Source: CAYLMG01 sp964493425
GTDB taxonomy: Bacteria; Planctomycetota; Phycisphaerae; Sedimentisphaerales; Anaerobacaceae
DNA: 60,066 nt
NCBI GenBank assembly: GCA_964493425.1
Contig: CAZBMW010000015.1
Span: 1 to 60,066, forward strand
Direction: 5' to 3'
A program made the position numbers and the translations under genes. The notes beneath the pieces were generated by a model. The model did not search any database, had not been told where the DNA came from, and saw only the letters and a program-made list of their open reading frames with translations. Below, one piece after another: positions 43,601 through 52,109 of this stretch. The number at the start of each line of letters is the position of its first letter. Within the stretch, counting starts at the first letter, position 1.

Positions 43601-43659
43601 TTTAATCCGTGCAATCCGTGGTTTCATTTAATTTACCTTTTAATCCGTGGTTGCATTTA
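43601..43659. repeat. Short direct repeats between groEL2 and groES
   Basis: CAATCCGTGGTTTCATTTA (43612-43630) recurs as TAATCCGTGGTTGCATTTA (43641-43659), with two differences. A further partial copy, TTTAATCCGTG, is at 43601-43611. The last copy runs into the groEL2 stop codon. I find no other copies in the window. Confidence 0.65.
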
Positions 43660-45342
43660 CATCATACCCATACCGCCGCCCATGCCTGGCATCCCGCCCA
43701 TACCGCCACCGTAGCCGCCTCCCGGTGGCATACCGGCGGGGACTTCTGGTTTTTCTTTGGGCTTTTCTGTAACAAGGCAGTCGGTTGTAAGCAGAAGGCC
43801 GGCTATGCTAACCGCATTCTGAAGCGCTATACGTGTCACCTTAACGGGGTCAATCACGCCCGCTTCAAGCAGGTCTTCATAGCTGTCCGTATTCGCATTG
43901 TAGCCGAAGCTGTCTTTGCCTTCGGCCACCTTATTAACCACTAAATTGGGTGTTGCTCCGGCGTTTTCAGCGATGTAATAGCAAGGTGTCGTCAGGGCCT
44001 TGGCGACAATGTCGGCCCCGATTTTCTCATCGCCTTCGAGCTTGAGTTTTTTGACTGCGTCGATGCAGCGAATCAGTGCAACACCGCCGCCGGGGACAGT
44101 GCCCTCTTCGATAGCCGCCCTTGTGGCGTGAAGTGCGTCTTCGATTCTGGCCTTGATTTCCTTCATTTCTGCCTCGCTTGCCGCCCCGACGTTAATCTGT
44201 GCAACACCGCCGGAAAGCTTTGCCAGCCTCTCCTGCAGCTTCTCTTTGTCATAGTCGCTTGTGGTTGTTTCAATCTCGCTCTGGATTTGTTTGATTCTGC
44301 CCTGAATTTCTTGGCTGCTGCCCGCTCCTTCGATGATGATTGTATTGTCATTATCAATCGTAACCTTTTTAGCCTGCCCGAGCTGGGCGGTGCTGATATT
44401 TTCCATATCTATTCCGAGGTCTTTGAAAATCGCTTCCGCGCCGGTCAGCATTGCAATGTCACCGAGCATCGCTTTTCGCCTGTCCCCGTAACCGGGAGCC
44501 TTCACCGCGGCTACCTGCAGAACTCCTTTTAATTTGTTTATGACAAGGGTCGCAAGTGCCTCGCTCTCGACGTCTTCGGCGATAATCAGAAGTGCTCTTT
44601 TCATCTTCGCAACTTTTTCCAGCAGGCCGACAAGTTTTGCCACACTGCTGATTTTATCTTCATAGACGAGAATGTAGGGTTTCTCAAGCTCGCATACCAT
44701 ATTCTCAGGGTCGGTAACGAAGTGCGGCGACAGATAGCCTCTGTCGAACTGCATACCTTCAACGAATTCAACTTCGGTCTTCAGCCCTTTGCCTTCTTCT
44801 ACTGTTATCACACCGTCTTTGCCCACCTTCTGGAAAGCGTCAGCCATAATTTTTCCTATTTCAAAATCATTGTTGGCTGAGACCGCAGCGATGTTCACGA
44901 TGTCACCGGTTTTGGTGATATCAACAGGTTTAGCGAGCTTTGCAAGCTTATCGGTTACCGCCTTGGCGGCACTTTGTATTCCGCGATTCAATGCCATAGC
45001 ATCGGCGCCTGCTGCCAGGTTACGGTAGGCTTCTTTGAAGATTGCTTCTGTCAGGACAGTTGCGGTTGTCGTCCCGTCGCCGGCGATTTTTGAAGTTTTA
45101 CTTGCAGCTTCCCTTACAAGTTTTGCGCCGAGGTTTTCGTTTTTATCGATGAACTCGATTTCTTCTGCAACGGTAACGCCGTCCTTTGTTACATTCGGGC
45201 CGCCCCAGGATTTGTCAATAATTGCGTTTCTGCCTCGCGGGCCAAGAGTTGATTTTACTGCCGCTGATAGTTTTTTAACGCCGGCTAACAGCGCGGCTCG
45301 TGCTTCTGTTTCGAAAGCCAATTTTTTAACTGCCATTGTCAT
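43657..45342 (-). CDS. groEL: Chaperonin GroEL, copy 2 (GGM-tailed)
   Basis: 561 aa. AAGGAG precedes the first ATG (45342); a second ATG two codons later is also usable. The ATP-site motifs are KSTLGPRGRNAII, KDGVTVAEEIEF and GDGTTTATVLTEAI, with apical EDVESEALATLVINKLKG and KAPGYGDRRKAML. It ends in a long Gly/Met-rich tail, GGYGGGMGGMPGMGGGMGMM, the lining of the folding chamber in canonical GroEL. It is the first gene of the chaperone operon. The identity to copy 1 is that of an old paralogue. An extended -10 and nested inverted repeats lie just upstream. Confidence 0.95.
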   Translation of the reverse strand: MTMAVKKLAFETEARAALLAGVKKLSAAVKSTLGPRGRNAIIDKSWGGPNVTKDGVTVAEEIEFIDKNENLGAKLVREAASKTSKIAGDGTTTATVLTEAIFKEAYRNLAAGADAMALNRGIQSAAKAVTDKLAKLAKPVDITKTGDIVNIAAVSANNDFEIGKIMADAFQKVGKDGVITVEEGKGLKTEVEFVEGMQFDRGYLSPHFVTDPENMVCELEKPYILVYEDKISSVAKLVGLLEKVAKMKRALLIIAEDVESEALATLVINKLKGVLQVAAVKAPGYGDRRKAMLGDIAMLTGAEAIFKDLGIDMENISTAQLGQAKKVTIDNDNTIIIEGAGSSQEIQGRIKQIQSEIETTTSDYDKEKLQERLAKLSGGVAQINVGAASEAEMKEIKARIEDALHATRAAIEEGTVPGGGVALIRCIDAVKKLKLEGDEKIGADIVAKALTTPCYYIAENAGATPNLVVNKVAEGKDSFGYNANTDSYEDLLEAGVIDPVKVTRIALQNAVSIAGLLLTTDCLVTEKPKEKPEVPAGMPPGGGYGGGMGGMPGMGGGMGMM

Positions 45343-45399
45343 TTTTCTCCTTAAATTAGGTCAGGTTCTTTTTTATAATCTAATACTAATCGAGCAAAA

Positions 45400-45408
45400 A
45401 ATATACCA
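45400..45408 (-). promoter_or_regulatory. Extended -10 promoter candidate for the groE operon
   Basis: On the minus strand TGGTATATT fits the extended -10 pattern TGnTATAAT. Transcription would start near 45393, about 50 bases before the groEL2 ATG. No good -35 is present; the -35 position is occupied by one arm of an inverted repeat. Confidence 0.4.
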
Positions 45409-45423
45409 GTATCGTAGCAGAGG

Positions 45424-45472
45424 GATGCTTATTTGCACAGCATCTTCATAAGTCCTTATATGTAAAGATGCT
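45424..45472. promoter_or_regulatory. Three-armed inverted repeat upstream of groEL2
   Basis: Arm A GATGCT (45424-45429) and the first six bases of arm B AGCATC (45439-45444) form an inverted repeat with a nine-base spacer. The eight bases of arm B AGCATCTT (45439-45446) also pair with arm C AAGATGCT (45465-45472). The A/B repeat covers the place expected for a -35 box, so an operator for a heat-shock repressor is plausible. Confidence 0.5.
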
Positions 45473-45696
45473 ATGGAAAATATAAATATAATAATGTAAA
45501 ATCAGAACGGTTTTTTAGATATTGAAAATGCAATTTTTGGCATACCAGGCCAGCTTTTAATTGCCAAGTTGACAGTTAGGGTTTCTATGCAGGCTGGTCG
45601 AAGCTGAACTTAGCCGAAACAAAAATGGTTTTGGTTGACTGATTCTTGTGATTTGGTTATCTTTTTGATGGATTTTGGATTTGTGTGGAGTTGTTT

Positions 45697-46473
45697 ATGT
45701 ATATTTTGGCTGTGCAGATACCTTATACGGCTTTGACGATAATTTTTATTGTTTTAGCGACGCTGGTGGCGGCTTTTGTAAGAAGAGTGACAAGAGATAA
45801 ATGCCTGAAAGATTTTCAGGGCAATATGATAACGCTCGAAAGAGATGATGGTAAAATTGCCTGGGGAAGGCTTGCGGTAGAAAATACAGGGCTTGAACTT
45901 CTGTATCCTTCGACGCACCAAGATTCTGACGGCCATATAGAGAAAAGCTATATTTTATATAAGTATGAATTTCCTCATATATTGATTTTGGCCCGCTATC
46001 ATCATCAGCTTAGCGAAAAAAATAAAAAGAAAAGACAAACCCAGCTTAAAAAAACCTATCATCCGGGATTTTTCAGAAGGACGAAGCGAAAGATTAAAAA
46101 CTTTTTTAAGACGATAAGAGATTCTGTGATGGAGGTGATAAATATTTTAATCAGCCAGGCCAAAAAGGTTTCACCGGCAGGACAGGTGATCGCTTCACAG
46201 GATAAGTACGTAAGCCGGATGAAAACCGACCTTGTAGGTACTGTCGGCACGTCTTTTGAGCCGCTGCTGGAAAAATATGTAGGTCATAAGGTAGTTCTTG
46301 AAATGGTCAGGGCTGATACTGTGGTTGAATATTGCGGTGTCCTTAAGGATTATACCGCCGATTTCATTGAGATGATGGACGTTGATTACAAAGCCAAGCC
46401 TCAGGACCAAGCACAAAAAGCCGACCTTATCGTGCCCCGAAAATATGGCCTTGTAAGGCATTATGCCGAATAA
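45697..46473 (+). CDS. Membrane-anchored protein of unknown function
   Basis: 258 aa from the ATG at 45697 with TGGAG six bases upstream; an in-frame GTG at 45685 overlaps that ribosome site. One N-terminal helix (AVQIPYTALTIIFIVLATLVAAFV) is followed by a soluble part. It has a small beta domain (GNMITLERDDGKIAWGRLAVENTGLELLYP), a strongly basic stretch near residues 110-145 (EKNKKKRQTQLKKTYH, RRTKRKIKNFFKTI) and a second beta domain (FEPLLEKYVGHKVVLEMV, EYCGVLKDYTADFIEMMDVDY). The two beta segments look like repeated Sm- or SH3-like folds, but I do not recognise the family. Confidence 0.6.
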   Translation: MYILAVQIPYTALTIIFIVLATLVAAFVRRVTRDKCLKDFQGNMITLERDDGKIAWGRLAVENTGLELLYPSTHQDSDGHIEKSYILYKYEFPHILILARYHHQLSEKNKKKRQTQLKKTYHPGFFRRTKRKIKNFFKTIRDSVMEVINILISQAKKVSPAGQVIASQDKYVSRMKTDLVGTVGTSFEPLLEKYVGHKVVLEMVRADTVVEYCGVLKDYTADFIEMMDVDYKAKPQDQAQKADLIVPRKYGLVRHYAE

Positions 46474-46500
46474 CGGCCCTCTTTTTTTGATGCGCTTCTT

Positions 46501-46953
46501 TTAATGTGCAAAGACTTTTGCCTTATAATTGTGATGGATTCTGACCGCTGTTGCGATTAGCCCGGAAATAAATTGCGAAACGCAGGCGGCATAGGCAGGT
46601 GCAATTCCGCCTTTTTGTAAAAAATACTGGAATGGTATTCTAAAGGCGTACATCGCGATAATGCCGTGCAGATTGGCCTTTGCAATGGATTTCATATCGT
46701 AAACGAGGTTTCTCTTTTTCGATTTATATTCAGGTATATGCAATATTGCGAAGATAGCAAGCGCGCTGATAACAAAACCGGCTGTACCTCCCACCGCTGA
46801 GACGACGGAAATAACTATATCATAACCGGTAAGTCCGTCTGTGATAACAGCCGAGGCCGTCGACGTCACAAGGGCGACAAGAGAAGCTGTAATCTCGGAA
46901 AAGTAGTATTTCCAGCTTTGCTTCGAGACGATTTTATTTTTTAATTTGGTCAT
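46501..46953 (-). CDS. Small integral membrane protein of unknown function
   Basis: 150 aa with hydrophobic segments at about residues 19-38, 47-72, 93-110 and 117-137, suggesting four helices and both ends in the cytoplasm. Phrases such as SAVGGTAGFVISALAIFAILHI and GGIAPAYAACVSQFISGLIA are glycine/alanine-rich and loosely recall GtrA-like flippase-type proteins, but I would not assign the family. It is a single gene convergent with the preceding membrane-anchored protein and divergent from the DUF6159-like gene. Confidence 0.5.
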   Translation of the reverse strand: MTKLKNKIVSKQSWKYYFSEITASLVALVTSTASAVITDGLTGYDIVISVVSAVGGTAGFVISALAIFAILHIPEYKSKKRNLVYDMKSIAKANLHGIIAMYAFRIPFQYFLQKGGIAPAYAACVSQFISGLIATAVRIHHNYKAKVFAH

Positions 46954-47061
46954 AATTAGTAAATATTTTTACTGTTTTTGTTCGATTAATTTTATAATAC
47001 GGCGGATATATATGGATGTAAACGAATAAAAAAACAGTTTATTTTTTTGGAGGAAACAATT

Positions 47062-47904
47062 ATGGGCAAGTTCTCAAGAACCTGGTCGATGATGAAGCAA
47101 TCTTGGCAGGTGCTCAGAGCCGACAGGGAAATGCTTATATTTCCGCTAATATCGGGTATCTGCTGTCTGATTCTTTTCGCATCTTTCATGTATCCGGTTT
47201 TCAAATCCATCGACTTTCACGCTCCTGAAGGACAGAAAGTTGTCTTCGAGCAGGACTTCAGGTATTACATCTTTTTGTTTTTGTTTTATTTAAGCACTTA
47301 CTTTGTGGGTATTTTTTTCAATTCCGCTATGGTAGCCTGTGCGTATATCAGGATGAGCGGCGGCGACCCGACGGTTGGCGATGGTTTTCGGGCTGCTTTT
47401 TCAAGAATAGCGGCGATTTTCGGCTGGGCCATTGTCAGTGCAACTGTTGGTATGATATTGCAGGCGATAGAGAACAGGTCGAAATTGCTGGGCAGGATTG
47501 TCATAGCTTTCCTGGGAATGGCTTGGACGCTGACAAGTTTTTTGGTGGTTCCGATTCTTGTGATTGAGAAAGATGGTCCCCTTCAGGCATTGAAGAAATC
47601 GGCTGTCCTGTTGAAAAAGACCTGGGGCGAGCGAATTATTGGCGGTTTTAGTTTCGGCCTTATTTTCTTTGTTCTGATGCTGCCTGCTTTGTTTGTGATA
47701 TTGATTAGTGTGTTTACCGCAAATATTATCGTAATATTGGCAGCGGTGGCAATTGCGATAGTATATATAATTGCGTTGTCACTGGTTCAGTCGGCGTTGG
47801 CGGCAATATTCAAAACGGCCGTCTATCTTTATGCCCGGGATGGTAATGGACCTGCCGGTTTTGACGAAGAGCTTCTAAGCTCTGCAATGATGCCGAAAGG
47901 ATAG
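47062..47904 (+). CDS. DUF6159-like multi-pass membrane protein
   Basis: 280 aa from the ATG at 47062; GGAGGAAACAATT gives a strong ribosome site, and an upstream TTG in frame is part of that site. MGKFSRTWSMMKQSWQVLRADREMLIFPLISGI is characteristic of the family I know as DUF6159. About six membrane segments follow, with the amphipathic segment VIEKDGPLQALKKSAVLLKKTWGERIIGG between the third and fourth. Function unknown in the family. A strong terminator follows within 30 bases of the stop, so it forms a single-gene unit. Confidence 0.75.
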   Translation: MGKFSRTWSMMKQSWQVLRADREMLIFPLISGICCLILFASFMYPVFKSIDFHAPEGQKVVFEQDFRYYIFLFLFYLSTYFVGIFFNSAMVACAYIRMSGGDPTVGDGFRAAFSRIAAIFGWAIVSATVGMILQAIENRSKLLGRIVIAFLGMAWTLTSFLVVPILVIEKDGPLQALKKSAVLLKKTWGERIIGGFSFGLIFFVLMLPALFVILISVFTANIIVILAAVAIAIVYIIALSLVQSALAAIFKTAVYLYARDGNGPAGFDEELLSSAMMPKG

Positions 47905-47931
47905 TAGAAATTTATTAAAGCTGTGGTTTAC

Positions 47932-47974
47932 TTCCAGCCCGGTTTGATGGAAAACCGGGCTGGAAATTTTTTTG
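47932..47974 (+). terminator. Rho-independent terminator after the DUF6159-like gene
   Basis: CCAGCCCGGTTT and AAACCGGGCTGG form a 12-bp stem around a short loop and are followed by seven T a few bases later. It lies 27 bases after the stop codon. Confidence 0.93.
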
Positions 47975-47999
47975 TTTTCTGTTAGCTGGCTTTTATAAA

Positions 48000-49010
48000 A
48001 TGATGAAAAAGATATTATCTTTTTATACAAAATATTTTTTTGTCTGGGTGGTGCTGTTTGGTATCGCTGCTTACTTTTGGCCGAGACCTTTCGAAAGGGC
48101 GGGAAACTTTAATCTGGCGCATCTTACCGGAATCGAGAAACTTTTTGAAAATAGAAGCTTCGTTCAGCGGGCTCTCGTTAGAAATTTGAGCGGCAATAAC
48201 CTGTTTTTCTTCCTGACTATGTTCGGGATAGGAGCAGTCTTGCAGACAGAGGATTTTAAGCGGATTGCCCGAAAGCCTGCAATCGTTGCTGTGGGCAGCT
48301 TTTCGCAGTTTTTAGTTATGCCCTTTGGAGCTTTTTTGATTGCGAAGCTTTTCGGCCTCGGGCCTCTTTTGACAGCCGGTCTGGTTTTAACGGGTGCTGC
48401 GCCGGGCGCAATGGCAAGTAATGTGATGTGTTATATATCGAAGGCCGATACCGCCTACTCGGTGTCACTGACGACGGTCTCGACGCTGCTTTGCCCCGTA
48501 TTGACGCCTGCGCTCACACTCTTTCTTGCGGGAACACAGGTGCCGGTCGAGTTCTGGGCGATGTTTATTGATATTATGTGGATGGTAATCGTGCCCGTAA
48601 TAATAGGTTTTGCTGTAAGACATTATTTCGACACAGCCATTGAAAAAATCGAGCCGGTATTTCCGGCAATTTCAGTGACATTCATAATATTTATATGTTC
48701 TGTTGTGATTGCACTGAACAGACAGAGACTTTACGAGCTGACAATCGGTATCCTGGCGGCTGTTCTGATTTTGAATGTTTATGGGATGACAGCCGGTTAC
48801 GGTATAGGAAGGCTTTTTAGATTGCCTATGCCTCAGAGACGGACGCTTTCGATTGAGATAGGGATGCAGAATGCAGGTTTGGGAGTAACACTGGCCAGGA
48901 GTCACCTCGGCCCCGAGGCGATGATACCAGCTGCTATTTTTGTTTTTGTATGCATTCTTACTGCGGCTTTGATGTCTGAAATCTGGCAGAGAAAGGCACT
49001 AAATAAATAA
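48000..49010 (+). CDS. Bile acid:sodium symporter (BASS) family transporter
   Basis: 336 aa with nine or ten membrane helices. Family features are NNLFFFLTMFGIGAVLQTEDFKRIARKP, then LVLTGAAPGAMASNVMCYISKADTAYSVSLTTVSTLLCPVLTPAL, which carries the conserved discontinuous-helix region with Asn and the sodium-site residues. Later comes RTLSIEIGMQNAGLGVTLARSHLGP with the second such region (EIGMQNAGL). Members take up organic anions such as bile acids, pantoate or 2-oxo acids with sodium; the substrate here is unknown. Its ATG comes 26 bases after the preceding terminator and I see no strong ribosome site. Confidence 0.88.
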   Translation: MMKKILSFYTKYFFVWVVLFGIAAYFWPRPFERAGNFNLAHLTGIEKLFENRSFVQRALVRNLSGNNLFFFLTMFGIGAVLQTEDFKRIARKPAIVAVGSFSQFLVMPFGAFLIAKLFGLGPLLTAGLVLTGAAPGAMASNVMCYISKADTAYSVSLTTVSTLLCPVLTPALTLFLAGTQVPVEFWAMFIDIMWMVIVPVIIGFAVRHYFDTAIEKIEPVFPAISVTFIIFICSVVIALNRQRLYELTIGILAAVLILNVYGMTAGYGIGRLFRLPMPQRRTLSIEIGMQNAGLGVTLARSHLGPEAMIPAAIFVFVCILTAALMSEIWQRKALNK

Positions 49011-49098
49011 TTATATATATTAGAAATAACTATTGCATTGTTTCGAAAAAAACGATAGTATGATTGGTTCGTATTTGTGTTCTTTATGTAAATATCGC

Positions 49099-49130
49099 AG
49101 GCAGCCGAAAGCTTGGCTGCCTCTTGTTTG
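49099..49130 (+). terminator. Probable terminator after the BASS transporter
   Basis: AGGCAGCC and GGCTGCCT form an 8-bp stem with an eight-base loop, followed by a T-rich but interrupted tail (CTTGTTTG). It lies 88 bases after the transporter stop and 30 bases before asd. Confidence 0.6.
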
Positions 49131-49159
49131 TGTATTAGAAAGGACAGAGGTGTAGAAAG

Positions 49160-50161
49160 ATGGGTTGTAATCTGGCAATAGCAGGTGTGACCGGAGCAGT
49201 CGGGCAGGAGTTTTTGAAAATTCTCGAAGAGAGGGATTTTCCTTTCGATGCCTGCAGAATGCTTGCCAGCAGCAGAAGCAAGGGCAAGAAAATCAAATTC
49301 AAAAACAAAGAATATATCGTTGAAGAGCTGACAAAGAAAAGTTTCGACGGAATTGATATTGCCCTGTTCAGCGCAGGCGGCACAAGGAGCAGGGAATTTG
49401 CGCCTGCTGCGGTAAAGGCCGGCGCGGTGGTCGTGGATAATTCATCGGCTTTTAGAATGGACCCCGATGTACCGCTGGTTATTCCCGAGATAAATCCGCA
49501 GAAGATTAAAGAGCATAAGGGCATCATCGCCAATCCGAACTGTACGACGATGGTCGCTATAGTGCCGGTCTGGCCGTTACATAAGGCAAACCCTGTTAAG
49601 AGAATGGTTGTCAGCACATACCAGGCGGCGAGCGGTGCCGGTATGTCGGCTATGCTCGAATTGGAAAACCAGACAAGGGAAATCCTCGACGGCAAAAAGC
49701 CGACAATGAAAGCTCTTCCATACCAGATAGCCTTTAACGTATTCTGCCATAATTCAAAGCTGGCTCCTAACGGCTACAACGAGGAAGAGATAAAAATGGT
49801 CAATGAGACCCGCAAGATTTTCGATTGTCCTGACATTGCAATTACCTGCACCTGCATCCGCGTCCCGGTTTTCAGGGCGCATTGCGCAAGTGTAAATCTT
49901 GAGTTCACAGACCCCATCACGCCGGACCAGATCAGGGATTTATTGAGCACGGCCCCCGGTGTTTCGCTGATTGATGACCGCGAGAACAACCGTTTTCCGA
50001 TGCCTATAGATGCAGACGGAAAAGACGATGTTTTTGTCGGCCATATCAGGCAGGATGAATCTATACCCGATAATCGCGGTATCAATATCTGGGTTGCTGG
50101 TGACCAGCTTAGAAAAGGTGCTGCGCTTAACGCTGTACAAATAGCCGAAAAATTGCTTTAA
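49160..50161 (+). CDS. asd: Aspartate-semialdehyde dehydrogenase
   Basis: 333 aa. It reduces aspartyl phosphate to aspartate semialdehyde, the branch point to lysine/diaminopimelate, threonine and methionine. The N-terminal nucleotide-binding motif is IAGVTGAVGQEFLKIL. The catalytic Cys is in IANPNCTTMVAIVPVWPLH near residue 129, with STYQAASGAGMSAMLELENQ after it and CIRVPVFRAHCASVNLEF carrying the conserved Arg and His. It supplies dapA at 19.7 kb. truA starts nine bases after its stop. Confidence 0.96.
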   Translation: MGCNLAIAGVTGAVGQEFLKILEERDFPFDACRMLASSRSKGKKIKFKNKEYIVEELTKKSFDGIDIALFSAGGTRSREFAPAAVKAGAVVVDNSSAFRMDPDVPLVIPEINPQKIKEHKGIIANPNCTTMVAIVPVWPLHKANPVKRMVVSTYQAASGAGMSAMLELENQTREILDGKKPTMKALPYQIAFNVFCHNSKLAPNGYNEEEIKMVNETRKIFDCPDIAITCTCIRVPVFRAHCASVNLEFTDPITPDQIRDLLSTAPGVSLIDDRENNRFPMPIDADGKDDVFVGHIRQDESIPDNRGINIWVAGDQLRKGAALNAVQIAEKLL

Positions 50162-50170
50162 TCTGCCTTG

Positions 50171-50914
50171 ATGGCAGCACGCAAAATAAAACTTACTATT
50201 CAGTACGACGGCAGCGGGTATTCTGGCTGGCAGACTCAGCCGGGCTACAAAACCATCCAGCAAACGCTCAATGAAGCTGTATCATCGCTTGTAGGCAGAA
50301 AAGTAACCGTCCACGGCGCCAGCAGAACCGATGCCGGCGTCAGCGCATTGGGCCAGGCTGGCCTGATAGAGATTGTCAATTGTCCCATCCCGACCGAGAA
50401 TTTCCCCAAAGCCATAACCGACCGCCTGCCGCCTGAAATTGTTGTCACCGACGCCGCCGAGGTGGATAGAAAGTTTGACCTTATTGGTAACGTCAAAAGC
50501 AAGCTCTACCGTTATACGATTTTCAACGGACAGCACAGGCCGGTCCTGCACGTAAACCGCTGCTGGCATATATCGGCAGAGCTTGATACACAGGCAATGA
50601 ACACTGCTGCAAAACTTCTCGAAGGCACGAAGGATTTTAAATCTTTCGCTTCAGCAAAAGATAATCGCGAGAATTTTGTACGGACAATTTTTCGTTGTGA
50701 AGTGACAAGCGATAGCGACTGGATTTATATTGATATTGAAGGTGACGGTTTCTTATATAATATGGTGCGAAATATTGTAGGAACACTTATTGAAGTCGGA
50801 TTGGGTCGTCTGAAACCGGAGAAAATGACTGAGATACTAAACGCTAAAGACCGCACCGCCGCCGGCCCCATAGCACCGCCCCAAGGCCTTTGCCTTATGT
50901 GGATAAAATATTGA
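50171..50914 (+). CDS. truA: tRNA pseudouridine(38-40) synthase
   Basis: 247 aa from the ATG at 50171. It isomerises uridines 38-40 in the anticodon arm of tRNAs. Diagnostic parts are KLTIQYDGSGYSGWQTQPGYKTIQQ, the catalytic Asp in HGASRTDAGVSALGQ near residue 55, KSKLYRYTIFNG, DFKSFASAKDNREN and DGFLYNMVRNIVGTLIEVG. The length and motifs are complete. It lies between asd and a glycosyltransferase, with single-base or near-zero spacing, so asd-truA-glycosyltransferase is one operon. Confidence 0.95.
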   Translation: MAARKIKLTIQYDGSGYSGWQTQPGYKTIQQTLNEAVSSLVGRKVTVHGASRTDAGVSALGQAGLIEIVNCPIPTENFPKAITDRLPPEIVVTDAAEVDRKFDLIGNVKSKLYRYTIFNGQHRPVLHVNRCWHISAELDTQAMNTAAKLLEGTKDFKSFASAKDNRENFVRTIFRCEVTSDSDWIYIDIEGDGFLYNMVRNIVGTLIEVGLGRLKPEKMTEILNAKDRTAAGPIAPPQGLCLMWIKY

Positions 50915-50915
50915 A

Positions 50916-52100
50916 ATGAAAATCGTTCATATAATAACAAGACTTATTCTCGGCGGGGCGCAGGAAAATACCCTTATTACTTGCAAACTGCTCGCCGAGC
51001 GCGGTCATGATGTCACCCTTATTACCGGCCCGGCTATCGGCCCTGAAGGTGAGCTTTTCAACCAGACAAAAGATGCCGCCTACAAAACCGTTGTTATTGA
51101 CCGGATGATTCGCCCGATTAGTCTTTTCAATGACTTTATCGCTTACAGAAAGATTAAAAAAATCCTCAAAAGAATCCAGCCGGACATCGTCCATACGCAC
51201 TCAGCCAAAGCCGGAATACTCGGCAGATACGCAGCATACCGTCTGAGGGGTAAATGGAGTGAAGGTAAGCCCGCTGTAGTGCATACCATTCACGGCCTTG
51301 CCTTTCATCCTTATCAGAGCAACAGGCTTAATAAATTTTATATCGCAATAGAAAAAAGGGCAGCCAAGCGAACGGATTGTTTTATCACCGTCGCCAACGC
51401 GATGGCACAGCAGGCCGGGGCCGCTGGTATTGGAACAGAAAAAAGATTTGTCACTGCATATTCAGCCATTGAAGAAGAAGATTTTCTAAACGCAATAGAT
51501 GAAGACCAGATACGGGAGTTCAGGGTAAAATACGGTATCAGCAGGGCTGCTATTATATTTGTTACCATTGCAAGGCTCTTCGAGCTAAAAGGCCACGATT
51601 ACATAATCGAATCCGCCACGGAACTTGCAAAAAAATACGAAAATGCAATGTGGCTTTTCGTCGGCGATGGTAATTTGTCAGACAAATACAAGAGTCAGGT
51701 TTACGAGCTCGGCCTTGCAGACCGCATAAAATTTACAGGCCTTTTGCCGCCAAGCCAGATGCCCTTGGCTATACAGTCCTCGGATATACTTGTGCATTGT
51801 TCTCTTCGCGAAGGCCTTGCCAGAGCTCTTCCGCAGGCGATGCTCTGTGGCAAACCTGTTATCAGCTTTGACGTTGACGGCGCAAAAGAAGTGGTCAACG
51901 AAGATACCGGCCGGCTCATTGAGCCCAGAAACGTCGAACAGTTAATAGCCGCCTGTGCCGAGCTTATCGAGGATGCGGACCTGAGAAAAAATTTGGGCGA
52001 GTTCGGAAGAGAATCTGTAAAAGAAAAATTCGCACCGAAAACAATGGTCGATACAATCGAAGCGGTGTACAAAGAGCTTACAGATAACAAAGAACTATGA
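50916..52100 (+). CDS. Glycosyltransferase family 4 protein
   Basis: 394 aa GT-B enzyme starting one base after the truA stop. The N-lobe begins MKIVHIITRLILGGAQENTLI, with a glycine-rich GGAQ donor-side loop, and has DIVHTHSAKAGILGRYAAYRLRG, which is common in GT4 enzymes of capsule and exopolysaccharide synthesis. The C-lobe has FVTIARLFELKGHDYIIESA, LADRIKFTGLLPPSQMPLA, the E-x7-E motif in REGLARALPQAMLCGKPVISFDVDGAKEVV (here E-x7-Q, the second Glu replaced) and NEDTGRLIEPRN. Acceptor unknown. YjbQ follows after nine bases. Confidence 0.85.
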   Translation: MKIVHIITRLILGGAQENTLITCKLLAERGHDVTLITGPAIGPEGELFNQTKDAAYKTVVIDRMIRPISLFNDFIAYRKIKKILKRIQPDIVHTHSAKAGILGRYAAYRLRGKWSEGKPAVVHTIHGLAFHPYQSNRLNKFYIAIEKRAAKRTDCFITVANAMAQQAGAAGIGTEKRFVTAYSAIEEEDFLNAIDEDQIREFRVKYGISRAAIIFVTIARLFELKGHDYIIESATELAKKYENAMWLFVGDGNLSDKYKSQVYELGLADRIKFTGLLPPSQMPLAIQSSDILVHCSLREGLARALPQAMLCGKPVISFDVDGAKEVVNEDTGRLIEPRNVEQLIAACAELIEDADLRKNLGEFGRESVKEKFAPKTMVDTIEAVYKELTDNKEL

Positions 52101-52109
52101 GGACTGGAT

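Larger units (their letters stand above)
45343..45696. other. Divergent intergenic region before groEL2
   Basis: 354 bases. Contains the putative groE promoter and inverted repeats listed separately. The remaining part up to the unknown membrane gene is AT-rich and I see no further structure or small gene. No CIRCE element (TTAGCACTC-N9-GAGTGCTAA) is present. Confidence 0.7.

Noticed and set aside
45343..45480. CIRCE element for HrcA before groEL2
   Set aside because: The nine-base-spaced repeat found has GATGCT/AGCATC arms, not GAGTGCTAA; reported instead as a separate inverted repeat.
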